Assembly: GCA_964036045.1 (NCBI GenBank)
Contig: OZ038400.1
Coordinates: 15,249,079 to 15,313,078, forward strand
Direction of reading: 5' to 3'
Length of the DNA: 64,000 nucleotides
Source: Eutreptiella sp. 'Long Island Sound 2002'
Taxonomy: Eukaryota > Euglenozoa > Euglenophyceae > Eutreptiales > Eutreptiaceae
The notes below the pieces were generated by a model, which did not search any database, was not told where the DNA came from, and saw nothing but the letters and a program-made list of their open reading frames with translations. This document shows, piece after piece, positions 43,517 to 55,000 of this stretch (the stretch's first letter is position 1; the number at the start of each line of letters is the position of its first letter). Position numbers and translations under genes: made by a program.

Positions 43517-46500
43517 TCACGACCACTCAACCCTCTGGCCAAAACAAGGTGCATCCTGATGTTCGTGTACCATATGAACCACGTCGCACGTGTAGCAAAG
43601 AATTTGCCCGAATTTGCCCGTGTGTGCAAATGTGAGGTTTAGGCTCCCTTGCACGTGAAGGACGCTATTTTCAGGTTGAACTGAACAGTGCGTGCCCGCA
43701 CAATGACCATTCCCAATTGGTATTGCCCATATCTCGACCACTCAACCCCCTGGTCAAACAAGGTGCATCATGATGTTCCTGTACCATACGAACCACCTCG
43801 CACATGTAGCAAAGAATTTGCCCGAATTTGCCCGTGTGTGCAAATGTGAGGTTTAGGCTCCCTTGCACGTGAAGGACGCTATTTTCAGGTTGAACTGAAC
43901 AGTGCGTGCCCGCACAATGACCGTTTCAAATTGGTGTTGCCCATATCGCGACCACTCAACCCTCTGGCCAGAACAAGCTGCATCATGATGTTCGTGTACC
44001 ATACGAACCACGTCGCACATGTAGTACAGAATTTGCCCGAATTTGCCCGTGTGTGCAAATGTGAGGTTCAGGCTCCCTTGCACACGAGTGACGCTATTTT
44101 CAGGTTGAACTGAACAGTACGTGCCCGCACAATGCCCATTTCAAATTGGTGTTGCCCATATCGCGACCACTCAACCCTCTGGCCAGAACAAGCTGCATCA
44201 TGCTGTTCGCGTACCATACGAACCACGTCGCACGTGTAGCAGAGAATTTGCCCGAATTTGCCCGTGTGTGCAAATGTGAGGTTTAGGCTCCCTTGCACGC
44301 GAAGGACGCTATTTTTAGGTTGAACTGAACAGTGCGTGCCCGCACAATGACCATTTCAAATTGGTATTGCCCATATCTCGACCACTCAACCCTCTGGCCA
44401 AAACAAGGTGCATCATGATGTTCGTGTACCATATGAACCACGTCGCACGTGTAGCAGAGAATTTGCCCGAATTTGCCCGTGTGTGCAAATGTGAGGTTTA
44501 GGCTCCCTTGCACGTGAAGGACGCTATTTTCAGGTTGAACTGAACAGTGCGTGCCCGCACAATGACCATTCCCAATTGGTATTGCCCATATCTCGACCAC
44601 TCAACCCCCTGGTCAAACAAGGTGCATCATGATGTTCGTGTACCATACGAACCACCTCACACATGTAGCAGAGAATTTGCCCGAATTTGCCCGTGTGTGC
44701 AAATGTGAGGTTTAGGCTCCCTTGCACGTGAAGGACGCTATTTTCAGGTTGAACTGAACAGTGCGTGCCCGCACAATGACCATTTCAAATTGGTGTTGCC
44801 CATATCGCGACCACTCAACCCTCTGGCCAGAACAAGCTGCATCATGATGTTCGTGTACCATACGAACCACCTCGCACATGTAGCAGAGAATTTGCCCGAA
44901 TTTGCCCGTGTGTGCAAATGTGAGGTTCAGGCTCCCTTGCACACGAGTGACGCTATTTTCAGGTTGAACTGAACAGTACGTGCCCGCACAATGACCATTT
45001 CAAATTGGTATTGCCCATATCTCGACCACTCAACCCTCTGGCCAAAACAAGGTGCATCTTGATGTTCGTGTACCATATGAACCACGTCGCACGTGTAGCA
45101 GAGAATTTGCCCGAATTTGCCCGTGTGTGCAAATGTGAGGTTTAGGCTCCCTTGCACGTGAAGGACGCTATTTTCAGGTTGAACTGAACACTGCGTGCCC
45201 GCACAATGACCATTCCCAATTGGTATTGCCCATATCTCGACCACTCAACCCCCTGGTCAAACAAGGTGCATCATGATGTTCGTGTACCATACGAACCACC
45301 TCGCACATGTAGCAGAGAATTTGCCCGAATTTGCCCGTGTGTGCAAATGTGACGTTTAGGCTCCCTTGCACGTGAAGGACGCTATTTTCAGGTTGAACTG
45401 AACAGTGCGTGCCCGCACAATGACCATTTCAAATTGGTGTTGCCCATATCGCGACCACTCAACCCTCTGGCCAGAACAAGCTGCATCATGATGTTCGTGT
45501 ACCATACGAACCACGTCGCACGTGTAGCGGAGAATTTGCCCGAATTTGCCCGTGTGTGCAAATGTGAGGGTTAGGCTCCCTTGCACGCGAAGGACGCTAT
45601 TTTTAGGTTGAACTGAACAGTACGTGCCCGCACAATGACCATTTCAAATTGGTATTGCCCATATCTCGACCACTCAACCCTCTGGCCAAAACAAGGTGCA
45701 TCATGATGTTCGTGTACCATATGAACCACGTCGCACGTGTAGCAGAGAATTTGCCCGAATTTGCCCGTGTGTGCAAATGTGAGGTTTAGGCTCCCTTGCA
45801 CGTGAAGGACGCTATTTTCAGGTTGAACTGAACAGTGCGTGCCCGCACAATGACCATTCCCAATTGGTATTGCCCATATCTCGACCACTCAACCCCCTGG
45901 TCAAACAAGGTGCATCATGATGTTCGTGTACCATACGAACCACGTCGCACATGTAGCAGAGAATTTGCCCGAATTTGCCCGTGTGTGCAAATGTGAGGGT
46001 TAGGCTCCCTTGCACGTGAAGGACGCTATTTTCAGGTTGAACTGAACAGTGCGTGCCCGCACAATGACCATTTCAAATTGGTGTTGCCCATATCGCGACC
46101 ACTCAACCCTCTGGCCAGAACAAGCTGCATCATGATGTTCGTGTACCATACGAACCACGTCGCACGTGTAGCAGAGAATTTGCCCGAATTTGCCCGTGTG
46201 TGCAAATGTGAGGGTTAGGCTCCCTTGCACGCGAAGGACGCTATTTTTAGGTTGAACTGAACAGTGTGTGCCCGCACAATGACCATTTCAAATTGGTATT
46301 GCCCATATCTCGACCACTCAACCCTCTGCCCAAAACAAGGTGCATCATGATGTTCGTGTACCATATGAACCACGTCGCACGTGTAGCAGAGAATTTGCCC
46401 GAATTTGCCCGTGTGTGCAAATGTGAGGTTTAGGCTCCCTTGCACGTGAAGGACGCTATTTTCAGGTTGAACTGAACAGTGCGTGCCCGCACAATGACCA

Positions 46501-47950
46501 TTCCCAATTGGTATTGCCCATATCTCGACCACTCAACCCCCTGGTCAAACAAGGTGCATCATGATGTTCGTGTACCATACGAACCACGTCGCACATGTAG
46601 CAGAGAATTTGCCCGAATTTGCCCGTGTGTGCAAATGTGAGGTTTAGGCTCCCTTGCACGTGAAGGACGCTATTTTCAGGTTGAACTGAACAGTACGTGC
46701 CCGCACAATGCCCATTTCAAGTTGGTGTTGCCCATATCGCGACCACTGAACCCTCTGGCCAGAACAAGCTGCATCATGATGTTCGTGTACCATACGAACC
46801 ACGTCGCACGTGTAGCAGAGAATTTGCCCGAATTTGCCCGTGTGTGCAAATGTGAGGTTTAGGCTCCCTTGCACGCGAAGGACGCTATTTTTAGGTTGAA
46901 CTGAACAGTGCGTGCCCGCACAATGACCATTTCAAATTGGTATTGCCCATATCTCGACCACTCAACCCTCTGGCCAAAACAAGGTGCATCATGATGTTCG
47001 TGTACCATATGAACCACGTCGCACGTGTAGCAGAGAATTTGCCCGAATTTGCCCGTGTGTGCAAATGTGAGGTTCAGGCTCCCTTGCACGTGAAGGACGC
47101 TATTTTCAGGTTGAACTGAACAGTGCGTGCCCGCACAATGTCCATTCCCAATTGGTATTGCCCATATCTCGACCACTCAACCCCCTGGTCAAACAAGGTG
47201 CATCATGATGTTCGTGTACCATACGAACCACCTCGCACATGTAGCAGAGAATTTGCCCGAATTTGCCCGTGTGTGCAAATGTGAGGTTTAGGCTCCCTTG
47301 CACGTGAAGGACGCTATTTCCAGGTTGAACTGAACAGTGCGTGCCCGCACAATGACCATTTCAAATTGGTGTTGCCCATATCGCGACCACTCAACCCTCT
47401 GGCCAGAACAAGCTGCATCATGATGTTCGTGTACCATACGAACCACGTCGCACGTGTAGCAGAGAATTTGCCCGAATTTGCCCGTGTGTGCAAATGTGAG
47501 GGTTAGGCTCCCTTGCACGCGAAGGACGCTATTTTTAGGTTGAACTGAACAGTGTGTGCCCGCACAATGACCATTTCAAATTGGTATTGCCCATATCTCG
47601 ACCACTCAACCCTCTGGCCAGAACAAGCTGCATCATGATGTTCGTGTACCATATGAACCACGTCGCACGTGTAGCAGAGAATTTGCCCGAATTTGCCCGT
47701 GTGTGCAAATGTGAGGTTTAGGCTTCCTTGCACGTGAAGGACGCTATTTTCAGGTTGAACTGAACAGTGCGTGCCCGCACAATGACCATTCCCAATTGGT
47801 ATTGCCCATATCTCGACCACTCAACCCCCTGGTCAAACAAGGTGCATCATGATGTTCGTGTACCATACGAACCTCCTCGCACATGTAGCAGAGAATTTGC
47901 CCGAATTTGCCCGTGTGTGCAAATGTGAGGTTCAGGCTCCCTTGCACACG
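43517..47950 (+). repeat. 3-mer satellite higher-order repeat (644 bp)
   Basis: A three-monomer unit recurs at 44,530, 45,174, 45,818, 46,462, 47,106 and 47,750, each 644 bp apart. The missing base from 645 is a shared 1-bp deletion (GGTCAAACAAGG for GGTCAAAACAAGG). Copies are nearly identical, so this is among the most recently amplified parts of the array. Confidence 0.88.
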
Positions 47951-49448
47951 AGTGACGCTATTTTCAGGTTGAACTGAACAGTACGTGCCCGCACAATGCC
48001 CATTTCAAATTGGTGTTGCCCATATCGCGACCACTCAACCCTCTGGCCAGAACAAGCTGCATCATGCTGTTCGTGTACCATACGAACCACGACGCACGTG
48101 TAGCAGAGAATTTGCCCGAATTTGCCCGTGTGCGCAAATCTGGGCTTTAGGCTCCCTTGCACGCGAATGACGCTATTTTCAGGTTGAACTTCACAGTACG
48201 TGCCCGCACAATGCCCATTTCAAATTGGTATTGCCCATATCTCGACCACTTAACCCTCTGGCCAGACAAAGCTGCATCATGATGTTCGTGTACCATACGA
48301 ACCACGTCGCACGTGTAGCAGAGAATTTGCCCGAATTTGCCCGTGTGTGCAAATGTGAGGTTTAGGCTCCCTTGCACGCGAAGGACGCTATTTTCAGGTT
48401 GAACTGAACAGTGCGTGCCCGCACAATGACCATTTCAAATTGGTATTGCCCATATCTCGACCACTGAACCCCCTGGTCAAAACAAGGTGCATCATGATGC
48501 TCGTGTACCATACGAACCACCTCGCACATGTAGCAGAGAATTTGCCCGAATTTGCCCGTGTGTGCAAATGTGAGGTTTAGGCTCCCTTGCACGTGAAGGA
48601 CGCTATTTTCAGGTTGAACTGAACAGTGCGTGCCCGCACAATGACCATTCCAAATTGGTATTGCCCATATCTCGACCACTCAAGCCTCTGGCCAGAACAA
48701 GCTGCATCATGCTGTTCGTGTACCATACGAACCACGTCGCACGTGTAGCAGAGAATTTGCCCGAATTTGCCCGTGTGCGCAAATCTGGGCTTTAGGCTCC
48801 CTTGCACGCGAATGACGCTATTTTCAGGTTGAACTTCACAGTACGTGCCCGCACAATGCCCATTTCAAATTGGTATTGCCCATATCTCAACCACTCAACC
48901 CTCTGGCCACAACAAGCTGCATCATGCTATTCGTGTACCATACGAACCACGTCGCACGTGTAGCAGAGAATTTGTCCCAATTCGCCCGTGTGTGCAAATC
49001 TGGGCTTTAGGCTCCCTTGCACGTGAAGGACGCTATTTTCAGGTTGAACTTCACAATACGTGCCCGCACAATGCCCATTCCAAATTGGTATTGCCCATAT
49101 CTCGACCACTCAACCCTCCGGCCAGAACAAGGTGCATCATGCTGTTCGCGTACCATACGAACCACGTCGCACGTGTAGCAGAGAATTTGCCCGAATTTGC
49201 CCGTGTGTGCAAATGTGAGGTTTAGGCTCCCTTGCACGCGAAGGACGCTATTTTCAGGTTGAACTGAACAGTGCGTGCCCGCACAATGACCATTTCAAAT
49301 TGGTATTGCCCATATCTCGACCACTCAACCCTCTTGCCAGAACAAGCTGCATCATGCTGTTCGCGTACCATACGAACCACGTCGCACCTGTAGCAGAGAA
49401 TTTGCTCGAATTTGCCCGTGTGTGCAAATGTGAGGTTTAGGCTCCCTT

Positions 49449-49570
49449 ACAAGAAACGCCGCCACCTGGACTAGAGCATCCGGGGGGATGCGGACAGACG
49501 CCCTGGACTGGAACATCCGGGGAACAAGCCGGTGATCAGGAACCGAGCAAGAAGGAGAAGCGAAAAAAGG
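49449..49570 (+). repeat. Leader block A before first hexanucleotide array
   Basis: About 120 bp with two hairpin-type cores (GGACTAGAGCATCCGGGG and GGACTGGAACATCCGGGG) and the ending GAAGCGAAAAAAGGTGACC. A diverged copy lies at 51,944-52,063, also directly before a hexanucleotide array. No gene seen. Confidence 0.8.
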
Positions 49571-51058
49571 TGACCAACCCCTGCCCCTGCCCCTGCTCCT
49601 GCCACTGCCCCTGCCCCTGCCCCTGCCCATGTTCCTGCCCCTGCCCCAGCCACTGCCCCTGCCCCTGCCTCTGCCACTGCCCTTGCCCCTCCGACTGCCC
49701 CTGCCCCTGCCCCTGCCACTGCTCCTGCCACTGCCCCTGCCCCTGCCCCTGCCCCCGCCACTGCCCCTGCCCCTGCCCCCCCTGCCCCTGCCTCTGCCCC
49801 TGCCCCTGCCCCAGTCACTGCCCCTGCCACTGTCCCTGCTCCTGCCACTGCCCCTGCCCCTGCCTCTACCCCTGCCCCTGCCCCTGCCCCTGCCCCTGCC
49901 ACTGCCCCAGCTCCTGCCACTGCCCCTGCCCCTGCCCATGCCCCTGCTACTGCCCCTGCGCCTGCCCCTGCCACCGCCACTGCCCCTGCCGGTGCCCCTG
50001 CCCTTGCCCCTGCCACTGTTCCTGCCCCTGCCCCGGCCCCTGCCCCTGCCCCTGCCCCTGCCTCTGCCCCTGCTACTGCCCCTGCCCCTGCCCCTGCCCC
50101 CGCCCCTGCCCGTGCCCCTGCCCCAGCCCCTGCCACCGCCCCTGCCACTGCCCCTGCCCCTGCCCCTGCCCTGCATCTGCCCCTGTCCCTGCCCCTGCCA
50201 CTGCCCCTGCCACTGCCCCTGCCCCTGCACCTGCCCCTGCCCCTGCCCCTGCCCCTGCCCCTGCCCCTGCCCCTGCCCGAGCCCCTGCCTCAGCCCCGGC
50301 CCCAGCCCCTGCCCCTGCATCTGCCCCTGCCCCTGCCCCTGCCACTGCCGCTGCACCTCCCGCAGCCCCTGCCCCTGCCCCTGCCCCTGCCCCTGCCACT
50401 GCCCCTGCCCCTCCCACTGCCCCTGCTCCTGCCACTGCCCCTGCCCCTGAGCCAGCCCCTGCCCCTGCCCCTGCCACTACCCGTGCCCCTGCCCCTGCCC
50501 CCCCTGCCCCAGCCTCTGCCACTGCCCCTGCCCCTGCCCCTGCCCCTGCTACTGCCACTGCCCCTGCTCCTGCCCCTGCCCTTGCCCCTGCCACTGCCCG
50601 TGCCCCTGCCCCTGCCCCCGCCTCTGTCACTGCTACTGCCCCTGCCCCTGCCCCCGACCCTGCCCCTGCCCCTGCCCCTGCCCCTGCCCCCCTGCCCGTG
50701 CCTCTGCCACTGCCCCTGCCCCTGCCCCTGCCCCTGCTACTGCCACTGCCACTGCTCCTGCCCCTGCCCCTGCCACTGCCCGTGCCCCTGCCCCTGCCCC
50801 TGCCTCTGCCACTGCTACTGCCCCTGCCCCTGCCCCCGCCCCTGCCCCTGCCACTGCCCCTGCTCCTGCCCCTGCCCCTGCCCCTGCCCCTGCCCCTGCC
50901 ACTGCCCCTGCCCCTGCCCCTGCCCAGGCCCCTGCCCCTGCCTCTGCCCTTGCCCCTCCCACTGCCCCTGCTCCTGCCCCTGCCCCTGCCCCTGCCCCTG
51001 CCCCCGCCCCTGCCCCCCTGCCCCTGCCACTGCCCCTGCCCCTGCCCCTGCCCCAGCC
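49571..51058 (+). repeat. Degenerate hexanucleotide array 1 (CCCTGC-like)
   Basis: 1.5 kb of 6-bp units of the form TGCNNC, mostly TGCCCC, TGCCAC, TGCTAC and TGCTCC. The minus strand is G-rich, with runs of four G separated by short spacers. Stop codons are rare by composition, so open frames of hundreds of codons (Pro-Leu, Pro-Ala, Pro-Cys on plus; Gly-Arg, Ala-Gly on minus) are not evidence of genes. Confidence 0.95.
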
Positions 51059-51065
51059 CGTGCAT

Positions 51066-51465
51066 GCATTAAGGCAACACGCTTACTCTTGGGCGTCGCA
51101 AAAAACAAAGAGTGCGCAACACAAGGGTTAAGTAGCATGTGTCATGAATGCATTAAGACAACACGCTTACTCTTGGGCGTCGCGAAAACCAAGGAGTCCG
51201 CAACACAAGGGTCGAGTAACAAGTGGCATGGCATGAATGCATTAAGACGACACCCTTGCTCTTGGGCGTCGCCAAAAACAAAGAGTACACAACCCAACGA
51301 GTAAATAGCATGTGTCAGGAATGCATTAAGACAACACGCTTGCTCTTGGGCGTCGCGAAAAACAACGAGTCTGCACCACGAAGAAGGAGTACAGAAAGAC
51401 ATGAATGCAAAAAGACAACACGCTTACTCTTGGGCGTCGACAAAAACAAGGAGTCCACAACGCAT
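51066..51465 (+). repeat. Five tandem ~84-bp repeats
   Basis: Copies start at GCATTAAG(A/G)C near 51,066, 51,150, 51,239, 51,323 and, diverged, 51,407; spacings are 84, 89, 84 and 84 bp. Each has the conserved core CTCTTGGGCGTCG followed by an A-rich stretch and GAGT, with ACTCTT/AAGAGT able to pair. No coding signal. Confidence 0.88.
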
Positions 51466-51547
51466 GCACCCGCCTCAACTTGCTTTGTGTCCCCGTGTCC
51501 TTGTGTCCCTGTCATTGGGTCCTGCCGCTGCCCCGCGAAGGCAAGAA

Positions 51548-52012
51548 GAACCGCCCCCTGGACTGGAGCAACCGGGGGACTGCGGACCGAAGGAGACAGG
51601 ACCACATGGTGAGACACAACGGCCCTGGACTGGAACATCCGGGGCGTTGCGTGGCCAAGAAGCAAGATAACGGCCTCCTGGACTGGAGCATCCGGGGGGC
51701 TGCGGACCGAAGGAGGCCAAAGAGCAAGATGCAGGCCCGGCCCCCCGGACTGGAACATCCGGGGGGCTGTGGACAGAGGCCCTGGACTGGAACATCCGGG
51801 GAAGGAGCAAGAAGGCGGTCCCCTGGACTGGAACATCCGGGGGGCTAGCCAACTGCCAATGACTGGAACAACCGGAGCGTAGCCAAGAAGCAAGATGGCG
51901 GCCCCCTGGACTGGAACATCCGGGGGGCCGTGGAGACGAGAAACGCCGCCCCCGGACTGGAGCATCCGGGGGGATGCGGACGGACGCCCTGGACTGGAAC
52001 ATCCGGGGAAGA
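51548..52012 (+). repeat. Cluster of ~10 hairpin-forming interspersed repeats
   Basis: About ten copies of a ~22-bp element at irregular 30-70-bp spacing. Each has arms CCC(T/C)GGA and TCCGGGG around a CTGGAACA or CTGGAGCA loop. Flanks are variable (GGCTGCGGACCGAAGGAG, GCCAAGAAGCAAGAT and similar also recur). Two more copies lie in leader block A. The bases 51,466-51,547 before it show nothing recognisable. Confidence 0.85.
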
Positions 52013-52063
52013 AGCCGGTAAATGAACAAGAAGGAGGAGCGAAAAAAGGTGAACGCCTCAGCC
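51944..52063 (+). repeat. Leader block B before second hexanucleotide array
   Basis: Close copy of 49,449-49,570: GAAACGCCGCC, two hairpin cores, GGGGGGATGCGGAC, then GAGCGAAAAAAGGTGAAC leading into the second array. The paired arrangement suggests that leader plus array was duplicated as a unit or that arrays expand from this edge. Confidence 0.8.
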
Positions 52064-55000
52064 ACCGCCCGTGCCCTGGCCACTGCCCCTGCCCCTACCC
52101 CTGCCCCTGCCCCTGCCCCTGCCAATGCAACTGCCTTTGCCCATGCCCCTGCTCCTACCCCTGCCACTGCCCCTACCCTTGCCCATGCCCGCCCCAGCCC
52201 CTGCCCGAGCACCAGCCACAGCCCATGCCACAGCCCCTGCCCCTGCCCCAGCCCCTGCCACTACCCATGCCCCTGCACCTGCTGCCCCTGCCCCTGCCAC
52301 TGCCCCCGCTACTGCCCCTGCCCCTGCCCCTGCCTCTGCCACAGCACCTGCCCCGGCCCCTGCCACTGCCGCTGCCCATGCACCTCCCCCCTACCAAGGC
52401 CTCTGTCCCTGCCCCTGACCCTGCCACTGTCACTGCCCCGGCACCTGCTGCTGCCCATGCCCCTGCCCCCCCTGCCCATGCCCCAGACAGCCTCTACTGC
52501 TGCAACTGCCCCTGCCCCTGGCCCTGCCCCAGCCCCTGCTAAAGCCAATGCACCAGCCCCTGACCCAGCCAGAAGCAAAGCCACTGCCCCTGCCCCCCCC
52601 CCAGCCACTGCCCCTGCCACTGCCCAAGCCCCGACACCTACCACAACACCTGCCCCTGCCCCTGCCCAAGCCAATGCCCAGGCCCAAGCCCCTGCCCCCG
52701 GGCCCAGGCCCCCGCCCCTGCCACTGCCCTAGCCCCAGCCACTGCCCCAGCACCAACCACCGCCCCAGCCCCTGCCCAGGCCCCAGCCACAGCCCCAGCC
52801 CGAACCCCAGCCACAGCCCCTGCCACAGCCACTACCACTGCCCCTGCCACTGCCCCTGCCAATGCCCCTGCTCCTGCCACTGCCCCTGCCCCTGCCCCTG
52901 CCCCTGCCCCAGCCACTGCCCCTGTTCCTCCCCTGCCCGTGCCCCGGCCCCTGCCCCTGCCACTGCCCTAGCCCCTCCCACTGCCCCTGCTCCTGCCACT
53001 GCCCCTGCCGCGGCCCCTGCCCCTGCCCCTGCTCCTGCCACTGCCCCTCCCCTGCCCCTGCCCATGCCCCTGCCCCTGCCCCCCCTGCCCCTGCCTCTGC
53101 CCCTGCCCCTACCCCTGCCACTGCCACCGCCCCTTCCCCTGCCCCTATCCCTGCCCCTGCTACTGCCACTGCCCCTGCCCCTGCCCCTGCCCCCGCTACT
53201 GCTACTGCCACTGCCCCTGCCCCTGCCCCTGCCACTGCCCCTGCCCCTGCCCCTGCCACTGCCCTGCCCCTGCCCCTGCCCCTGCCCCTACCCCTGCCCC
53301 TGCCCCTTCCTCTGCCCCTGCTACTGCCCCTTCCCCTGCCCCTGCCCGTGCCCATGCTTCAGCCCCTGCACCAGCCCCTGCCCCTGCCCCTGCCCCTGCA
53401 TCTGCCCATGCCACTGCCGCAGCCACTGCCCCTGCACCTCCCAGAGCCCCGGCCCCTGCCCCTGCCCCTGCCCCTGCCCCTGCCAATGCCCCTGCCCCTC
53501 CCACTGCCCCTGCCCCTGCCACTGCCCCTGCCCCTGCCCCTGCCCCCCCTGCCCCAGCCTCTGCCCCCGCCCCTGCCCCTGCCACTGCCCCTGCCCCTGC
53601 CCCTGCCCCTGCTACTGCCACTGCCCCTGCCCCTGCCCCTGCCCCTCCTACTGCCACTGCCCATGCCCCTGCCCCAGCCACTACCACCTCCCCTGCCACT
53701 GCCCCTGCCCCTGCCCCTGCCTTTGCCCCTGCTACTGCCCCTGCCCCTGCCCCTGCCACGGCCCCTGCCCCTGCCCCTGCCCAGCCCCGGCCCCTGCACC
53801 TGCCCCTGCCCCAGCCACTGCCCCTGCCCCATGCCCCTGCCCCTACCCCGGCCCCTGCCCCAGCCAATGCCCCTGCTACTGCCGCTGCCCCCCCTGCCCC
53901 TGCCACTGCCCCTGCCCCTGCTACTGCCACTGCCCCTGCCCCTGCCCCTACCACTGCCACTGCCCCTGCCCCTGCCCCTGCCCCTACCAGTGCCCCTGCC
54001 ACAGCCCATGCCCCTGCCCCTGCCCCTGCCCCTGCCACTGCCCTAGCCCCTCCCACTGCCCCTGCTCCTGCCCCTGCCCCTGCCCCTGCTACTGCCACTG
54101 CCCCTGCCCCTGCCCCAGCCACTGCCACTGCCCCGGCCACTGCCCCTGCCCTTGCCCCTGCCACAGCCCCAGCCACTGCCCCTGCCCCTGCCCCTGCCTC
54201 TGCCCCTGCCCCAGCCACTGCCCCTGCCCCTGCCCCTGCCCCTGCCACTGCCCTAGCCCCTCCCAGTGCCCCTGCTCCTGCCACTGCCCCTGCCCCGGCC
54301 CTTGCCGCTGCCCCTGCCCCTGCCCCTGCCCCTGCCCCTGCCCCCCCTGCCCCTGCCTCTGCCCCTGCCCATACCCCTGCCACTGCCACTGCCCCTGCCC
54401 ATTCCCCTGCCCCTGCCCCTGCTACTGCCACTGCCCCTGCCCCTGCCCCTGCCCCTGCCCCTGCTACTGCCACTGCCCCTGCCCATGCCCATGCCACTAC
54501 CACTGCCCCTGCCACTGCCCCTGCCCCTGCCCCTGCCACTGCCCTCCCACTGCCCCTGCCCCTGCCCCTGCTACTGCCCCTGCCCCTGCATCTGCCCCTG
54601 CCCCGGCCCCTGCCACTGCCCCTGCACCTCCCACAGCCCCTGCCCCTGCCACTGCCCCTGCCCCTGCCCCTGCCCCTGCCCCTGCTATTGCCACTGCCCC
54701 TGCCCCTGCCCCTGCCCCTGCCACTGCCCCTGCCACTGCCCCTGCCCCTGCCCCTGCCCCTGCCACTGCACCTGCCCCTGCCCCTGCCAATGCCCCTGCC
54801 CCTGCCCCTGCTCCTGCCCCTGCTACTGCCACTGCCCCTGCCCCTGCCCTTGCCCCTGCTACTGCCATTGCCGCTGCCCGTGCCCCTGCCCGAGCCACTA
54901 CCACTGCCCCTGCCACTGCCCCTGCCCATGCCCCTGCCTCTGCCCCTGCTACTGCCCCTGCCCCTGCCCCTGCCCCTGCCAATGCCCCTGCTCCTGCCAC

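Larger units (their letters stand above)
32781..49448 (+). repeat. 215-bp satellite array, right block (~77 monomers)
   Basis: Same monomer, same orientation as 1-16,704. It resumes in the middle of the monomer that the LTR element interrupted (CCCTCTGGCCAGAACAAG, followed by the GCAGCATGTTG variant seen with the CACTTAACC variant elsewhere in the array). It ends abruptly within a monomer after GGCTCCCTT at 49,448, where the compound GC-rich repeat region begins. Monomers here more often carry GCGACCACTC and the AAGGACGC variant than in the left block. Short open frames inside are not considered genes. Confidence 0.97.

Noticed and set aside
1-49448. Dozens of 60-137-residue open frames in the satellite on both strands
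   Set aside because: They recur with every monomer, overlap on both strands, and the 215-bp period breaks frame; no codon or domain evidence of coding.
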